NCBI RefSeq assembly: GCF_026151205.1
Contig: NC_087076.1
Coordinates: forward strand, 9,586,902 to 9,650,901
Direction of reading: 5' to 3'
DNA length: 64,000 nt
DNA from: Bolinopsis microptera
Lineage: Eukaryota; Ctenophora; Tentaculata; Lobata; Bolinopsidae
Shown: one piece after another, positions 45,245-57,326 of the stretch
Layout of the letters: the number at the start of each line of letters is the position of its first letter
How positions within the stretch are numbered: the first letter of the stretch is position 1
The notes under the pieces: model-generated
Database searches by the model: none
Told to the model about the DNA's origin: nothing
What the model saw: only the letters and a program-made list of their open reading frames with translations
Translations under genes and position numbers: made by a program

Positions 45245-46421
45245 CAATTATGAGTATATTGTGTGGCTTATTTTCCATCCGCTCTGGTTTAACTGTTCAT
45301 TAATTATATACCGTATGTTTTCTGATCATGTTGTGTCTGTGATAATGGTTTTCTCTGCCTTGCTGTGAGATGATTTGTTTATTATGATACAGAATAGCAG
45401 TTCTATGTATGATGTAGGACGTAGGCGTTGTATCGTACAATTTTCTTGGGGACCCCAGCTGTTTAGATATGGCGGAGTGACAAGGCTGAGCGCCGTCCAG
45501 TAATGTACAATCAGAAGCTCCAAATTAAAGGATCGTCCGATCGAATCACAGCACACAGAGCTTTTCTAAATTTTATCCTGGAACTACAATTCTATTGTTG
45601 TTCTGATTTCTATGTAATGAGAAAGAAATCAGCGTGTGTTGCGATTCAAATCGTTCCCGACATTTTGGAGCCATCTGTTTGAAATACGTAGGGTAGAGCT
45701 AGAATATTCGCAGCCAACTCTATAGCATCATGATATGTAGGGCTAATGTTAATAGTGTCGATTATTTCGTGGATGGACGATTCTTAATAGTTCATGATAA
45801 AAATTGTATAAACATGTGTCGTACATGGAAAAGGTAAGCTCAAAATAATCATTTTCAACTCTGTCGGCAGCAGCTGTCAGCGTATCATTATGTTTTCTGC
45901 ATTTAAAATGTTTTATATTTTAACGTCCAAACGTTGTACACCAGGATAAAATAGAAGTTGTAAAGTATTCTGAAAGCAATGGAATAGAAATTTGGGAATA
46001 ATGGGCGTCGGACGATGGGTGTGGATACCAGTACCAGTACCACTACCAGTACCATTCCGAGTACCAATCCAAATGATTACGATAGTGCAATTTTGACAAA
46101 ATTGCTATGTGTAAAACTGATTACGGAGGGCGAAGGGGGTTCAAAATTGTCCAAAAAAAGATCATGTAATATGTGAACGACCCCTCACAGAAGAACATAA
46201 AATGAAAACTTAGTCTTTTTGATTTGCAGTACATTTAGAAACTAAAACCTGCAGTTCCTTATTTATTCTCATTACAATTGCTCGAAAACTTATACAAATG
46301 AGAACATCAGTAAGCAGTCAGACTAAAACTTCCTTTTAAAATCATGTAACTATGTAATTAATATTAAATTAATTGGGCTTTCACACCCCAGCAGTTTCAC
46401 ATTAATTTGCTTCCCTCGCAG
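45241..46421. other. Non-coding, short CCAGTA repeat
   Basis: No gene recognised. At 46025-46066 the hexamer TACCAG/TACCAC is repeated about six times with variation. Confidence 0.4.
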
Positions 46422-46635
46422 TGGGAGGCCTTGGATCGGCTTTACCCAGTTCTTACAATACTCCTGTATTCCTTGGTCTTAGTGGATTCATTATATAGAA
46501 TTTGCGAATCGAAGAAACTTAAAAGATTTAATACTGACTGCATGACCGAGTGTGAGTCAGAAAGATTGTGGATAGTGCGATTCCAATTTCCTTCAGGAAT
46601 GTTAGTCCCATATCGGCTTTTAAACCGTCAAAGGT
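46422..46635 (+). CDS. Possible internal exon, hydrophobic segment
   Basis: Preceded by TTGCTTCCCTCGCAG and followed by CAAAG|GTGAAT, a plausible acceptor and donor. Frame starting at TGG reads WEALDRLYPVLTILLYSLVL, a hydrophobic stretch, then a Cys/Glu-rich part and PYRLLNRQ. Its phase does not fit directly onto the exon ending at 44136, so it is either a different gene, needs an intermediate exon, or is chance. Confidence 0.2.
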
Positions 46636-47490
46636 GAATCCATGCCAAAACGTGGGCAATATCTTGTTTCATGCTTAATCCCGAAGTCGATGATTAAAAT
46701 TGCTCACTAAAAAAGCTCCTTTACACTTTACAGAGCTTATAAGGATTTTGTTCATAACAAACTTTAAATTCCGGAAAGGTTATTTTATCATAAAAAGTGT
46801 TCTTTAGCACTACTTCTCAGAGATTTCTACTTGTAAATATTTGCCAATTATAGATTATTTGCATGTTCATTCCTGCTGTGGTATGTCCTGCGGCCATAAT
46901 TTCGCACATTAAACATATTAATTGGTGTAATAACATACTTAGTCCTAACAATAGATCAGAACTTCTCCATTCTCTGAGTAAAGCTGCATATTTATACTGC
47001 AAGTAGTAAAGTTATAAATATGCAAATGAATATGTTAAACTGTATGCAGCTGCACAAGCTCCTATTAATTAATTTCACGGCTGGAGCCCCAATAATGACC
47101 ACACTCCTCTCTGCACCTGTTGCTCACCGTTTATAGTTCGTGTGTGTGTAATATCACTGCAATGAAAATCTTTATTTTATAATGTGTGTTTGCTCCGCCA
47201 ACTTTTCTACCTGTGTTTTCTCTCTACCAATAAATGTGCGAAAGGTGTTACTTTCATTTATTGTAATGCTCTTGTTGTTGGCGATGGCATTTGCTTTAAA
47301 GTTCATTATTCATTGTTGGAGGTAGATGGATTAAACAATTGATTGATAGTTCAAATAAACGTGCACCGTTCCCCTGATGACAGTATAACCTCTCATACCT
47401 TTTGGTGTGTGAATTTTCACAAACATTTTTAATTAAAAGATATCAAGCTGAAGCTGTATCAAATCTGAAAACACAATAAATTAAAGTCAT

Positions 47491-47565
47491 GGTCCTTTGA
47501 ACTTTTCACACTGTACACTTTCACACTGTACACTTTTCACACTTTGAACTTTTCACACTGCCAGA
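47491..47565. repeat. Imperfect CACTTTTCACACTGTA tandem
   Basis: Words CTTTTCACACTGTACA and TTTGAACTTTTCACACT recur several times over 75 bases just before the 23-bp minisatellite. Confidence 0.6.
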
Positions 47566-47651
47566 AAGGTGGCTAAATGTTGCTGTTTTTGTCACAGTGC
47601 GATGTGCATACTGTAATATGTGTTGGTCCGATTTGTTATAATATTGATTCA

Positions 47652-48489
47652 CTGTACTTGTTGTTACCGATACTGTACCTGTACTGTTACCGATACCGTA
47701 CTTGTACTGTTACCGATACTGTACTTGTACTGTTACCGATACTGTACTTGTACTGTTACCGATACTGTACTTGTACTGTTACCGATACTGTACTTGTACT
47801 CTTACCGATATTGTACTTGTACTGTTACCGATACTGTACTTGTACTGTTACCGATACTGTACTTGTACTGTTACCGATACTGTACTTGTACTGTTACCGA
47901 TACTGTACTTGTACTGTTACCGATACTGTGCTTGTACTGTTACCGATACTGTGCTTGTACTGTTACCGATACTGTACTTGTACTGTTACCGATACTGTAC
48001 TTGTACTGTTACCGATACTGTACTTGTACTGTTACCGATACTGTTCTTGTACTGTTACCGATACTGTACTTGTACTGTTACCGATACTGTACTTGTACTG
48101 TTACCGATACTGTACTTGTACTGTTACCGATACTGTACTTGTACTGTTACCGATACTGTACTTGTACTGTTACCGATACTGTACTTGTACTGTTACCGAT
48201 ACTGTGCTTGTACTGTTACCGATACTGTGCTTGTACTGTTACCGATACTGTACTTGTACTGTTACCGATACTGTACTTGTACTGTTACCGATACTGTACT
48301 TGTACTGTTACCGATACTGTACCTGTACTGTTACCGATACTGTACCTGTACTGTTACCGATACTGTACTTGTACTGTTACCGATACTGTACTTGTACTGT
48401 TACCGATACTGTACCTGTACTGTTACCGATACTGTACTTGTACTGTTACCGATACTGTGCTTGTACTTTTACCGATACTGTGCTTGTAC
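47652..48489. repeat. 23-bp minisatellite, about 36 copies
   Basis: The unit TACTGTTACCGATACTGTACTTG is repeated across 838 bases with few point variants (GTGCTTG, GTACCTG, CTTACC). Because 23 is not a multiple of three and the unit has no stop in any plus frame, three overlapping open frames of 295-321 codons arise. They encode the same 23-residue repeat in shifted register. Confidence 0.95.
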
Positions 48490-48539
48490 GATCTGCTCAA
48501 GGTTTAAGAAAATTTACTTCGACATCCCACAAGTGGTCA

Positions 48540-48617
48540 TAATGTATTCTACCTGTAGTCATACTGAAGTCATAGTGTATTCTACCTTTAGTCATACTGA
48601 AGTCATAGTGTATTCCT
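48540..48617. repeat. 33-bp tandem, about 2.4 copies
   Basis: TGTATTCTACCTTTAGTCAT with a TACTGAAGTCATAG tail recurs, directly beyond the 23-bp array. From here to 49131 no gene is seen. Confidence 0.75.
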
Positions 48618-49131
48618 ATTTATAACTTGTTTTAGTAGCCTTGTCCGAGGTACAGAGAAGTAATTTATTTTTTCCACTGCTAACTAAAAACAACCCCTTC
48701 TCAACTGTTAGTGTAACCTGCATAATATTTCAACTGAAATCTCCTCTTGGGTAGTGTAAAACTAATCCCTGAATTAACGGAAAACAAAGATTATTAAATA
48801 ACAAACATTAAACATATGCATTACATAACGATTATTAAGTTACTGTATCAAAATACGTATCAGAGACTAATGATCTAGAAGATTCTCCTCGGATGTACGG
48901 GTGATTTGTGAGTGTCGGAGGTGTCACGCACGTGTACCACCTGACACAATCTTCTCATACTCCAATTTCGCAGTTTGCCGATTATTATTCTCTCTAGGAA
49001 CTCACCTTTAAAACACTCGATATAGAAGCAACTCAGTACTGTAACAATGTTTATTCTATAATTAGTACGAGGTTCATGAATAGGTCAGTATTAGAAAGTT
49101 GCTAAAGGAAGCTCTCATTTCTTCGTTTCCT

Positions 49132-49151
49132 AGAGAGAGAGAGAGAGAGAG
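49132..49151. repeat. (GA)n microsatellite
   Basis: Ten GA units. Confidence 0.85.
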
Positions 49152-49815
49152 CTTTATTGTTCCAGAAATTCCATACCTCCTAGTCCTACTGTCTTGTTAT
49201 CATGTATTTCTTTTACTTTCCACTTTGATGTTACAGTTGCCATGTGTAATAAAATTAACTTCGTGTTTATTCCTCACACCACCAGTTACGCTCACAAACT
49301 TGGTAACTATGCGCTACTTGAGCCCACGTACTCTCGGTGTTTAATCACTTATAATGTCAATTCATAACTTCATATTTTAAGTTCCATGAAATGTTCGTTT
49401 TCATGAACTCGTGAGTCAGGGGAACGCCGAAAACCGTTAAAATGTAAGAACAGGAACTACTTAGCAATAAACCGTCGCTAAAGGGCAGGAAAGGAACCGT
49501 TAAAGTATTGCTTTAAGAACTGGTGTGTTAATCTCTACTATTTGCTGCTAACTGGCTACAGTAAATTGCAGCTTTGAGGGGGAATAAAGGGGTTATCGGG
49601 TAGGTAGGGATGTCATTGAAGGGATGAGATGGCTTTGTTTAAAGGAGAACATTATATTTTCCAACAAACTGTAATGTTCCACCACTGGGAAGTGGGAAGG
49701 AGGCTGGAGGGTAATCTGTGGGAACTGGTGTGGAACTGGTGTTGTAATTAGTCAACCTTACAACTGGGGGTCTTTTCATTGTTTATACACTTTTTCTGTG
49801 AAGTTGTTTCCAGTA

Positions 49816-50106
49816 CAGTAAATCCCCGATTTACTGTTCAGTTTGGGGAGAGGAAAACGATGGTTCACAATCTAGGGTAATCGTTGCAAAGCACCCTACT
49901 GAAGGATATACAGGGAAACCAATCTGACTTGCTTGCTTTACATATGGATCTCGTTTCTAAGCCGTATTGTAAAGGATCACCTTGTTATATTGAGCTAAAA
50001 ATCTTGTCATTCTTCAAACATTTTGGGGAAAGGGAAGAGTACGGTGCATCGGGATATGATAAATCGGGGTAGTATAAGTTGGTGTAGTATAAGTTAGTTT
50101 TTACTG
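49816..50106. mobile_element. pogo/Tigger-like MITE, 291 bp
   Basis: Begins CAGTAAATCCCCGATTTA and ends in TTTTTACTG, with ATAAATCGGGG near the right end matching the left arm. TA lies on both sides (49814-49815, 50107-50108). CAGT ends and a TA target fit pogo-like elements. No transposase. Confidence 0.6.
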
Positions 50107-50200
50107 TACTAATTTACAATATATGCTCTCTAGTCTCTGTGTGATTTCATGTTTTTAATATTTTATACTGTCATTACGCAACAACTATCAAGAGATCGCA

Positions 50201-50341
50201 CTCCGAAGTGGTACTACCCATTCCTTATTATGCGATGTTTGTATAATGTATGTTATTCAACATTAATTACTACCTGAACTTATATTACTGAGCTTAACTG
50301 AGGTGGCCCGAATAATTTATTTTTGCTTTTGGTATGATTCT
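50201..50341. repeat. Dispersed direct repeat, copy 1
   Basis: CTCCGAAGTGGTACTAC to TTGGTATGATTC matches 52879-53012 with about a dozen changes and an 8-base length difference. The intervening 50342-52207 shows no gene. Confidence 0.8.
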
Positions 50342-52207
50342 ATGATCTAGATAAGGCCGAAGTATTACTACTTTAAAAAGGTTACCTTTCGTTTAGGACA
50401 ATATATCGAGATGAAGGCAGCGTCACGCCGCACCTCCTTTTATATCCTACTACCACTAACAATAGTGATCAATTCTAGTTACTTAATTAAAGTAAATGGG
50501 TGAAATTTATTTTAAAATGTAATACCATCATCTCCCAGACTGTGTAAAATGTATTGTGTGTTTAATCGAGTCAGGATTACTCCTCAGAATTATGTGATTA
50601 TGAATATAAGGTTGCCGTTGCAAACATTGGAAATATTATGAATATCATTATCTGGCATAATATTGTCTTTGAGGTTATAGTCTATTTCACTCGTGTACAC
50701 TGTACTTGACCTTTATTTCTGTTTGGGGTTAGTGTTTTAGTCGGCAGCCCTTCTTGTTCAACCTTCTATCCTGATCCACTCCATCACATTTATGTTGTGT
50801 AGACAACGGCTTTCTTTAATCTTTGCTCCTTCGACTTTTGGTCGCTTTCACTTGTATAGCAGACGATTAATTGTGTTTCTGAAATAACTAATTTACAGTA
50901 TATCATATTTTCAAAATGGTAAAACATTACCATGGCGTCAAAAACCAAAACAACCAGAAGCCGTTTCCAGACCTAACCAACCACCACTTTTAGTAGATTT
51001 GGGAACATTTTCTACTGAGAAAATAACTAGGAACGACAAGGGCACTCCTATTTAAAGTATAACTAAATATGCTTCTGCGACGCATTTTTTCGTGTTATTT
51101 TGTATACCGACTATATATGTATTTCCACTAAGTCAAGAAAATATTCGTCAATCGGATTCCCGTATTACTGTGAAAATCGGGATTGTACGTTTCAAACTTC
51201 AAAATACGAAATAATGTAGTTGAAGTTATTTGAGCGTAATCATTCATATTTCATGTCCGTCCCAGTAACGATAGCATCAAAAATTGTGTGTACCAAATCT
51301 CAATCATTTGTTAATTCGATTATTTGAACGTATTGACAGGTTGCTCTTTAAATCAATTCCTTATGGCTCTGAAAGGATTTATGTACCAAAAGTTCCTGTC
51401 ACAACAAAATTTTACAATTATTGTCTGCAATTATTGGCTGCATTCCTGAAATTTTGATGTTTGGGTAGTATTTTGAGAGGTATTTTTTGAGAGGTATTTT
51501 TTGCGTCAACTTGCATCAAATTGTACACCTACACCTGCTAACTTTAACACCCCATTGCACCTGTTTATCAAGCCTGTGGACAGGTATGAGAAACCTGTTG
51601 ATTGTCGATTGATCCGAATATATCAGGATGAACCAAATTTGCATGGAGCCTTTTTCTAGTCACTTTCTCAATTTGACCGATTTCAACTTTCTTGGGCTTC
51701 AAAACGGCGTTGTTTTTAAAATGGCTCATGTTTGACGAGGCGTCGTAATTCCAGATTCGCATAATACAAACTCAGAATCTCAATATTATCTTTAAAATGA
51801 TGCGTGTCGAAGTGAACCACGCAGCAGCCTTACTGTAACACTACTGTCGTCACGTATGTTGCAAGCTTGTAACACTGTAAGCTACACTACTGCAGAATGC
51901 ACCTGGCACTATTATACATATCATTGCCACTACCGGCCTGTGCTCCTGTAAATATAGTTTAAATTTTGGTGTACATTTCTTGTTGCTGCGCGAATGTTAA
52001 TCATTTAATTTATTTCATTCCTTTTGCGTTTTCGGATGTAGAGTTAGCGTGAATGTTGGACCTTGAAGATGTATCAATTGTTTCACTGTGCTCTTTGTTT
52101 ACTTTATCACGTGAGAGAAAGCTTCTAACCGGTTACGCTCTTTTGTGTTTACATCCAGTGCTAAAAGTGTTAGTTATAAGTATAGTTCAGTGTAACTTAC
52201 AGTGAAA
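50342..52207. other. Non-coding stretch
   Basis: AT-rich. No coding exon, TIR or tandem repeat that I can support. Confidence 0.4.
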
Positions 52208-52857
52208 CACTAAACAGTGTTACAGTTGTATTGTCAAACTGTTACAGTGTAGTGGTTTGTCACACTGTGACAGTGTAGTGGTGTGTCACACTGTTACAGT
52301 GCAGTGGTGTGTCACACTGTTACAGTGTAGTGGTGTGTCACACTGTTACAGTTGTATTGTTACACTGTTACAGTGCAGTGGTGTGTCACACTGTTACAGT
52401 GTAGTGGTGTGTCACACTGTTACAGTGCAGTGGTGTGTCACACTGTTACAGTGTAGTGGTGTGTCACACTGTTACAGTGTAGTGGTGTGTCACACTGTGA
52501 CAGTGTAGTGGTGTGTCACACTGTTACAGTGTAGTGGTGTGTCACACTGTTACAGTTGTATTGTTACACTGTTACAGTGTAGTGGTGTGTCACAGTGTTA
52601 CAGTGTAGTGGTGTGTCACAGTGTTACAGTGTAGTGGTGTGTCACACTGTTACAGTGCAGTGGTGTGTCACACTGTTACAGTGCAGTGGTGTGTCACACT
52701 GTTACAGTGCAGTGGTGTGTCACACTGTTACAGTGTAGTGGTGTGTCACACTGTTACAGTGCAGTGGTGTGTCACACTGTTACAGTGTAGTGGTGTGTCA
52801 CACTGTTACAGTGCAGTGGTGTGTCACACTGTTACAGTGCAGTGGTGTGTCACACTC
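52208..52857. repeat. 26-bp minisatellite built on a palindrome, about 25 copies
   Basis: The unit TGTAGTGGTGTGTCACAC plus TGTTACAG (26 bp) repeats, with T/C variants (GTAGTGG or GCAGTGG) and three 22-bp variants (GTTGTATTGT...). Each junction forms CACTGTTACAGTG, a 13-base palindrome around one central T. Confidence 0.93.
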
Positions 52858-52878
52858 TATAAAATGTTACATTTTTTT

Positions 52879-53012
52879 CTCCGAAGTGGTACTACACACT
52901 CCCTATTAGACGATGTTTGTATGTTATTCAACATTAATTACTACCTGAACTTATATTACCGAGCATAACTGAGGTGGCCCGAGTAATTTATTTTTGCTTT
53001 TGGTATGATTCT
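52879..53012. repeat. Dispersed direct repeat, copy 2
   Basis: Second copy of 50201-50341, placed immediately after the 26-bp minisatellite. Confidence 0.8.
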
Positions 53013-53261
53013 TAAAATGTACCTTCACAGTTCACACATTGTGTTTTGTTGCAGTACACTGTGTTATGTTGTTACAATGTACTCAATGCCACTATCCACA
53101 ACTGTCTTAATATCGCCCATCTGACGATGATGTTCCTCCTTCCCCACTTCTCCAATTCACAGCTCATTTCATAATACTCTGCTTTCTCAGCAGACAGTTG
53201 TTCAAAACCTTGTTCAGTTCGTCGTCTATTTTATCTGAACACACAGACTCAAGAAAAAACA

Positions 53262-53370
53262 GACATACAGACAAACAGACAAACAGACAAACAGACAAAC
53301 AGACAAACAGGCAAACAGACAAACAGACAAACAGACAAACAGATAGACAGACAGACAAACATACAAACAG
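53262..53370. repeat. (ACAGACAA)n octamer array
   Basis: About ten copies of ACAGACAA with GGCAAACA and GATAGACA variants, running directly into the 35-bp array. Confidence 0.9.
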
Positions 53371-53540
53371 GCAGTACCTGAGTTTGCTAGGCAGCTTACA
53401 AACAGGCAGTACCTGAGTTTGCTAGGCAGCATACAAACAGGCAGTACCTGAGTTTGCTAGGCAACATACAAACAGGCAGTACCTGAGTTTGCTAGGCAAC
53501 ATACAAACAGGCAGTACCTGAGTTTGCTAGGCAGCTTACG
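53371..53540. repeat. 35-bp tandem, 4.9 copies
   Basis: GGCAGTACCTGAGTTTGCTA followed by GGCAGCTTACAAACA starts at 53371, 53406, 53441, 53476 and 53511. Its ACAAACAG end resembles the preceding octamer, suggesting it grew out of that array. Confidence 0.93.
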
Positions 53541-56500
53541 CTAATTTTGTAGCGTAATCTCGAATGGTTGTGTGCTCGCTAACCTTTCCACCTAGCCACC
53601 ATGACGTTATGCAGTACCCATAGAAACCAAAATCATGATAAGAGACAGTCAATTATACTGTTATAAATCATCAAAGTAGGTAATATTGTCAAATTCCTGA
53701 TTATCAAACTCATAATTCCTTGAATGCAAACATATTGACACCCTAAAATAGAGTTCCAAGGTTGTTCCCTTCTTGTAAATATCACAAGCTTCTTTGCAGT
53801 TTAACTATTAACTATTAACTATTGCGGTTAATTCACTTCAGCTGAACTGCTAGCGTTCCTCGTAAGTTTAACAAACTTTACGAGCTTCCTTAAATCAATG
53901 CAAACTCCAGTATAACTTGGCACCGCCACAGCCGTTACCCAACCCACAGCCTTTACCCAAGCCCTTTTACTGTGTTCTTCTTCACTGCCGATATTATCTG
54001 GCTCCCACTCAAACTTAAACCATCTGCATAATCAATATTCAACACGGTCTGCCTTCAGAATCTCTGCACAGAAAATTATATATTATATGTGGGTAGTATA
54101 GTGTTGGGTAAAGTTTTTTGCATTTTTCTTAGGCCAGTGAACTTGTTTAATGTCTTTTTCCTTCAGTGATCTGTTGGACTAATCTCCACCAATTGATCTT
54201 TTCAAATCTAGTTACACTAAAAATCATGGTTTCTACGAGCAAAAATTATACCATCAATTTGTCCCAAAGGGTTTTCCAATTCGATATGAATATTGAATAA
54301 TGGTTCGAAAGAATGCGCCAATTCTAATATACTGTAAGTGTGGTTAGTTACGTGTGATGAATCAATATCACAGCGAAAGCCATCAAAATTATCCGACAAA
54401 TCATGGCATTTAAATCCTCAAAACTGGATGAAATTAGTGGATGCTCATTCTCTAATCTCTCAAATTATATGATTTGAATGTCGAACTTCAAATAAGTTCA
54501 GATTCACTCGTGGGAACGGATTGTTTTCCGCGTAGCGCAAATTCGGATGCTTCTTATGATTTATAATTGTTAAGCGTTGGTTTACTCGAACTTCAGTCAC
54601 TCTTTTCATTTGTACTCCAATCCAATACCATGTGAATTGTGTAGAGGACAGTGGTGTTTGAATAAGCTAATATGAATACTGGGTGAAATTGGTGAACCCT
54701 CATTGTCGAGTTAATAATATGATTTGAATGTTGAAACGTGGGGCTTAGATTCAATCTTGAAGATGAAGTTTTCTACATAGTGCATTATATGCTTCTCGTG
54801 TATTAAATGATTGCTTAGAATTGAAGTCAAGACAATCTTAATCCAATACCATGACGTGTACTGTATAGTGTACACATACCATGATGTGTACTGTATAGTG
54901 TACACATACCATGATGTGTGCTGTGTAGTGTACAGTTGACCATACCCTTTTTATTAAGCATCCTGCGTCACGTGGCCAGCCACAATATTATAAGCTTTTT
55001 ATGACGAATCCGATATTTTCCTTCGCATTTTCAAATTCATCGGCTATGCATGATACAAAATTAAATAAAAGGATTTAAAATAAGTTTTCCTTGACTCTTC
55101 AAGTAGCAGGGAGGATTATGACCCTTCAAGTAGCAGGGAGGATTATGACACTTTTAATCTTCCTGTCACTTTATGGTTCATCTCGCTGTGAGATCATTGT
55201 GAATAATGACCGCACAGTACTTTGTGTTTTCCAAATGAAGGACACTTAGAATTGTTGGCTGCCTCATCGTACTTAACACAGTGCTGTTTATTGTTATCTC
55301 AGATCAGTGATCTGTAGTTTGTCTTTATGTTGTTAGCTTTGTTCTCCGTTGAGACTATATAGATGTCATATGACCGCTGCTTTTGGTCCCATGGAAAAAT
55401 ATTGTTTCTAGCCGAAATTATCAAAGGTCAGCATCGAGTCTAAAAATCTATCTTCTCCCACATTTTTTGAGGATATGTTCTAGGCACCATTTAGAAGAGA
55501 TTGCTCAGACAAAATTTTGAGATAGGCTTTTAAAAATTTTGTATTCAGTTTTGAAAATCGTGGACCGTGGTACGAATTCAGAATATCAGTAGACAGTTTT
55601 AAATTGAAATGCTCTAGAAACTAGAATCTCTTTAAAATCGCTTAAGTATGCAAAACTACCCTACTGTTTCAACTGCATCGGCAGATAATCTGAGAGGAAA
55701 TTTTGGGTTTTTGAAGAAATTTGGTAGAGAAAATTTTTTAGGAGACCAGACCTTTTTTAGGGCATGATACATTTTTTGGGGGAAACTTCAATCTGCGAGG
55801 AAATTCAAAACTTTCTGATGTAATGTGGGTCTGGGAGAACCACTTCTTAGCAAAACATCACACCAGTATAATTAGAATGGCGATCCTGCATAGTTTTACC
55901 AAAATGTTTCTACTGTCCTTTAAAATATTAAAATTCGGGCCTCCTTTTTTGCCGCCCCCTACAGCTTTTTACTGTACCATTAAATACAGAACCATTTTAA
56001 GAGCCTAACATATTTATCATACTACAGTCAGTACCCCGTACCGTTATACAGTACCCGTCCGTTAATTAAAGGTGTCACTTTACACACCGATTACGGTATT
56101 AAGAACTAGTTCGGTCTTACAGGACAGGTCCTACAACTAGTGTCTGCGTAGTGTACTAGTGTCTGTATATTGAATAATACCTTCCCTTGGTTTGTACGTC
56201 GTCACGATGACTGTCCGGTCTGTTTATTTATAGATTTACTGGGTTTTGTAAAGTAGTCTAATTCCAATCGCACGTGTTGTTATAGATTGGGAGGTGTAAT
56301 TGTGCGAAACCAAGGACAGAGAGAATGGATGTCAGTATTATTGTATTGAATTCTCTCAACCGTTAAATTAAGACGGAAGCTCACGCGGCAAGACATAATT
56401 TCTTGATTAAGCCAAATGTGGAACATTAGTTAGCTCTACTCGCAGAATCACGGAGCTTTTTAAATAGATCCACCGCGGCTAGCTTTAATGTCTGTAACAT

Positions 56501-57248
56501 CTTCCCAAATCTGAAAATACCAACAACTTTTACTCGCCAATTGTTGTTAGTTCGTTTCCACAACGTCTAGCTGTGATTGTACGGCTCTATTTATTGTGTC
56601 TGAAAATGACCATATATGGGTAATTTTTATCCCTCGTTGCGATGCGAAATTAACACAAATCTTTAAACCTTGTGTGCTATAACTGTCACACATGTCAGTT
56701 TGATAAATGACGAATCCTTAACATGGTGATTGTATTTTTATTCATGGGATTCATTACAACTGCAGTAAGTATTTGTAACCCTTCTAACGTACAAACAATT
56801 CTTTGGAACACTGAATTGTTGAGGTGATGTAAATTATAATGCTGATAACGATTAACAGTGTATAGAATCTTTTAGACAGTGTACTCGATGTACCGGACTA
56901 TCATTTGGTTCGGTAATTCCATTTGGATCTGTACCGTCTGCAAATGTAAATGTAATGTATGATTAAGATTTGTATCAGTAAATTAATAAATTTACTGCTC
57001 GTTCGGATGAATGATCCTCGTACTAAACTTAAAGAGTCGTTGCTGTAATCCTTGTTATTTATATCTATAGTTAGTGTCCTAAATTATCATAATAACAACT
57101 ATTTATATTTATAGCTTACAATAACTAAATTTGTCATAATATATGATAATAATAATAACGCTAGGTAAGTATTTGAGTTATCAACAGTTTATTTACTATA
57201 TCCCACTAGGAAGTCGGGATATCAGTTTAGAAGATGAGACACAGTCTA
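53541..57248. other. Non-coding, two short tandems
   Basis: No gene recognised in 3.7 kb. Tandem repeats: 30 bp x 3 at 54847-54934 (TACCATGATGTGTACTGTAT...) and 27 bp x 2 at 55093-55146 (CTTCAAGTAGCAGGGAGGAT). Confidence 0.45.
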
Positions 57249-57252
57249 AGGA

Positions 57253-57324
57253 GATAAGATACAGAGATAAGGATAGTATATCAGGATCTCCAGATAAGAA
57301 TAAGATAAGATAGGAGAAGATAAG
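57253..57324 (+). promoter_or_regulatory. Cluster of five GATAAG motifs
   Basis: GATAAG occurs at 57253, 57266, 57293, 57304 and 57319, ending three bases before the predicted SH3-gene start codon. Could be GATA-factor sites or simply a purine-rich 5' UTR repeat. Confidence 0.4.
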
Positions 57325-57326
57325 GG

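Noticed and set aside
47577-48625. Three overlapping 295-321-codon open frames as a repetitive protein gene
   Set aside because: All three frames are open purely because the 23-bp unit has no stop; there is no splice context, domain or codon preference to favour one.
52257-52968. Cys/Val/Ser-rich open frames
   Set aside because: Translation of the 26-bp minisatellite.
53164-53432. Cys-Leu-Ser repeat proteins on both strands
   Set aside because: Translation of the ACAGACAA octamer array.
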